From Trichomonas vaginalis G3 (Eukaryota; Parabasalia; Trichomonadida; Trichomonadidae): a stretch of 64,000 bases of DNA. This document shows positions 61,476 to 64,000 of this stretch, one piece after another (position 1 is the first letter of the stretch; each line of letters begins with the position of its first letter). The stretch spans positions 434,001 to 498,000 of the forward strand of contig NC_067207.1 in the NCBI RefSeq assembly GCF_026262505.1, written 5' to 3'. The notes under the pieces are model-generated. The model ran no database searches. It was not told the DNA's origin and saw only the letters and a program-made list of their open reading frames with translations. A program made the position numbers and the translations under genes.

Positions 61476-62563
61476 ATGGCAAAAATATTTTACGGGCGTG
61501 ACATTGTCCCAATTAAATTGTGTATCATTCAAATAATAATATTTTCAATAGGTTTGCTAAATTTTTTCCATATTTTTCTTATATTCATGAAAGTGTTGAT
61601 GAGTTCGAATATATTGAATCAATTGCATTCAACATATAACTTATTTTATCAAAAGCAGATTCATGACAGAATTTATTCATTAGATCTATTAAAAGAGAAG
61701 ATTGTTCTTATTGAAGGCCGTCTTAAATCAGAATCAGCAACATACACACAGAAATGCCATGAAGTCGACGAATTGAAGAAAACATTGTTGTCCGAAGTTG
61801 AAAAACAGAAGAAATTGATGGACAAATCGAAACATTCCGTTTATTTACGAACGGAATGTCGAAATCTTGAGAAAGGAATCCTTTTCCAACAAGGTCGTGT
61901 TCGTGCTCTTGAAGATGAACTTGAAACGCCGATGAATATCCACAGATGGCGTTTCTTAGAAGCATCGAATCCAGAACTTCTTAATCTCCTCAAGATGACA
62001 CAAGAACTCCGAAACAAACTTATGGAACGTCTTTATCGAATCGACAAACTTAAAGTTCTTCGTGAAGAACGTCGTAAACTTCTTGTTCGCGAACAAAGGA
62101 AAGTTGGAAGTCAAACGAAAGATGACGGTGATGAAGAAATTAGAATTCTTGAAGAACAGCTCGAAATGAAGACGAAACAACTTCAAGAGATCGAAACAGA
62201 GCTGTTTGATCGCTCAAGTAACATCGATGAACTTAAGAAGAGTGTTGAAGAAGTTCGTGGTGAACTCAATTACACTAAATCATCATATTTCATGGAGAAG
62301 AAGAAAGTCCACGAGATGAGGTCATCAACACAGTCAAAAACAGAAGAAATAGCAGGAAACACAGCCATTCATTCATTCCAGTCAGTTCAGTTCCTTCAAC
62401 AGCACAATCTATCTCTGCAATCGAAGGGAACAAGATAAACAAAGCAATCGTAATTCCGAAAGTAACAAATTCTCGTCCTTCGAAAGTTTTACCTAAAGGA
62501 TGGAATCCATCACGACAAGCACTCAAACCTTTCTTACCAACTGTCTCCGAACTTCGTGCTTAA
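61476..62563 (+). pseudogene. CFAP58: CFAP58-like C-terminal fragment, copy C11, rearranged near the C-terminus
   Basis: At about 62367-62380 the reference AAGTTCATTGGCGGTGGATT segment is replaced by a shorter ATTCATTCATT-like stretch, a net loss of 10 bp. This removes the FIGGGF motif and shifts the frame, which then ends at 62438 (320 codons). The usual last codons follow in the other frame to 62563. Upstream of the scar it matches C3. Confidence 0.72.
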
Positions 62564-62948
62564 TTATTTCTATTTCTATATTGTTTTTTTTTATTTGTTA
62601 TTTTATAAATTGTTTGATTTACTTTATTTAATATTAAGAATTCATTTGAAGTTAAAAAAATTTCATACACTCTCAAAACTAATAAACGCCTATTTTTAAA
62701 TCCTGCAAATCCAGATACAATGAAATTTCTATGCATTTATTGCTTGCGATGTTATTTTTCTTAATTAGTATTTCACAATATCCAATTAGAAATGTATTGC
62801 TTCCTTTTGGTTTGTTTTCTCCTCATTTAAAAATTGAAAAATTAAAAGCAAAGTTTTTATAAAAAAGAAAAGATTTAACAGCTTAAATAATTTGTTTTGC
62901 CGTTGAACAGAATAACGACTTTTGTCGACATAATACTGCCATTTATAT

Positions 62949-63986
62949 CTATACTTTGCGTGAAAATAATCCTGCAGTTGCAGTTTTTGCAAACTTTGAA
63001 AGAAAAATCGATTTAAGGGAGATTATTCTATGAGAAACTATTGAGCAGTTTTCATTAAATATATGAGTAAACGTATTAAAATCGTAACCTTCTTTTATAT
63101 TCTTAAATATAACAGTTCCTGATCCTGTGGTTGAATTAGAGTCAACATATGAATCTGAAATAGTCGAATTATAACCATCTATATCTTGCCCAAACATGTA
63201 TTTTGCAGTGTTATTTAAAAATATGCAGTGATCTAAATTAGTTTTGGATATACAATAAAATAGAACTTGGTTTTTATCTGCTCCACATTTATTTCCAATA
63301 ATATTACAATACGAAACTGTATGAGTTAATGAATAATCTGAAGAGGAAAATAAAAGCGAAAAACTTTCAATTTGAGCGTTTTCTCTAAATGTTGAAAAAT
63401 TATATGTACCCGAATTTCCTAAAAGTCCAATAGTTATTGATGAATACATTTGTTGTTTGTGATGTTGTTATTATCAAAACATATATCGCCAAAAGAAATA
63501 CCAAATGTGTAACTTCCTTTTTCTTCATTTTCTCCACATTTAAGAACAGAAACTTCAATTGCATAGTTTTTATTAGAAAGGTATTGCTTAGCAGCTTGAG
63601 CAAATGCCATAGCTTGCTCTGCTATTGACGCATAATAACATGTTCGATGTTGGACGAACTCTCCATCTGCTTGGCAGTTATAATAAACAGACCCTCCACC
63701 ATATTCTGTGGTGGAACTACAATTGGTAAATACTGTTTCTTCAAGTAATGTACACACTTTATTAGTTCTTTGAATGCAAATTGCGCCAGTTTCTTTGCAT
63801 TCTTTATAGAAACAAAGTAAAACATAATAATTATTGATACTGCTATTATCAAATAATACGGTCCCATTTTGTATATAGTCACATTTATCTTTACTACCAA
63901 AATATTGATCCCAGCTGGACTTTTTTGCATTTTTCAAATTTAATATGTGCATTTAAATATGCCGAAGATTGATTAGGTTTAATCAT
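62949..63986 (-). pseudogene. Beta-helix-like gene, frameshifted, copy A11
   Basis: Complete copy with the same frames as A2. Its start codon (63984-63986) and part of the initiator lie just inside the right edge of the window. Confidence 0.55.
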
Positions 63987-64000
63987 CTAGTAATGAATAT

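Larger units (their letters stand above)
1..64000. repeat. Tandem array of a 6.3-6.8 kb C-A-E-B unit, about ten copies
   Basis: The whole window is head-to-tail copies of one unit: CFAP58 fragment (C, +), frameshifted beta-helix-like gene (A, -), transposon-like element (E) and a beta-helix C-terminal fragment (B, -). The same landmarks recur at fixed offsets; for example the CFAP58 stop falls at 606, 6905, 13674, 23537, 30306, 36963, 43283, 49598, 55916 and 62563. Outside the 112-bp minisatellite, copies differ only by scattered single-base changes, a few short indels and two small rearrangement scars. Neither window edge reaches unique DNA. Unit boundaries are arbitrary in such an array. 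The truncated 5' edge of the CFAP58 fragment (about 12748 in unit 3) is the most likely original duplication junction, which is an inference. Confidence 0.97.

Noticed and set aside
1-64000. Centromeric or telomeric satellite
   Set aside because: No telomere-like repeat is present, and nothing in the sequence indicates centromere function; unit size and gene content do not decide it.

Overview
The window is one long tandem array with no unique flanking DNA on either side. A unit of about 6.3 to 6.8 kb is repeated in the same orientation, giving about ten periods between 1 and 64000. Copies are almost identical base for base. Distances between successive CFAP58 stop codons are 6299, 6769, (9863 across two units with an assembly gap), 6769, 6657, 6320, 6315, 6318 and 6647 bp. 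Nearly all of this variation comes from the copy number of one 112-bp minisatellite.

The sequence suggests a flagellated protist, most likely a trichomonad (parabasalid). It is AT-rich and carries the C-terminal part of the ciliary coiled-coil protein CFAP58. It also carries pieces of a Cys/Asn-rich repeat protein with GGGSVYY, NNNITNNKC and SYVDSNST motifs, like the large trichomonad beta-helix-type families. A TCA-type initiator lies 8 nt before the start codon of that gene, as in trichomonads. I cannot name the species.

Each unit, read on the + strand, has four blocks. (C) A 5'-truncated CFAP58 fragment on the + strand, usually inside a 365-codon open frame. (A) A convergent beta-helix-like gene on the - strand, broken by the same frameshifts in nearly all copies. 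(E) A non-autonomous DNA transposon of 2.9 to 3.3 kb with 68-bp terminal inverted repeats and a 10-bp target site duplication (AAAATACAAA), which points to the Mutator-like (MULE) type. (B) A short - strand C-terminal fragment paralogous to the end of A. The next C follows directly. Order along the window: C1 A1 E1 B1, C2 A2 E2 B2, C3 A3 E3 B3, C4-gap-E4 B4, C5 A5 E5 B5, C6 A6 E6 B6, C7 A7 E7 B7, C8 A8 E8 B8, C9 A9 E9 B9, C10 A10 E10 B10, C11 A11.

Element E is the most unusual part. It encodes no recognisable transposase. It carries a 112-bp minisatellite (2 to 6 copies) whose every copy contains a long hairpin with a roughly 27-bp stem. It also carries a sharply bounded GC-rich block of about 1.39 kb made almost entirely of hairpins. 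Most of that block is four degenerate 241-bp super-repeats, each a short-long-short-long hairpin set in which arm differences are often matched by changes in the opposite arm. All assessable copies of E sit at the same site, so one insertion came before the amplification of the whole unit.

A 100-N gap at 19699-19798 lies inside the array and hides at least about half a unit, so the true copy number is unknown.
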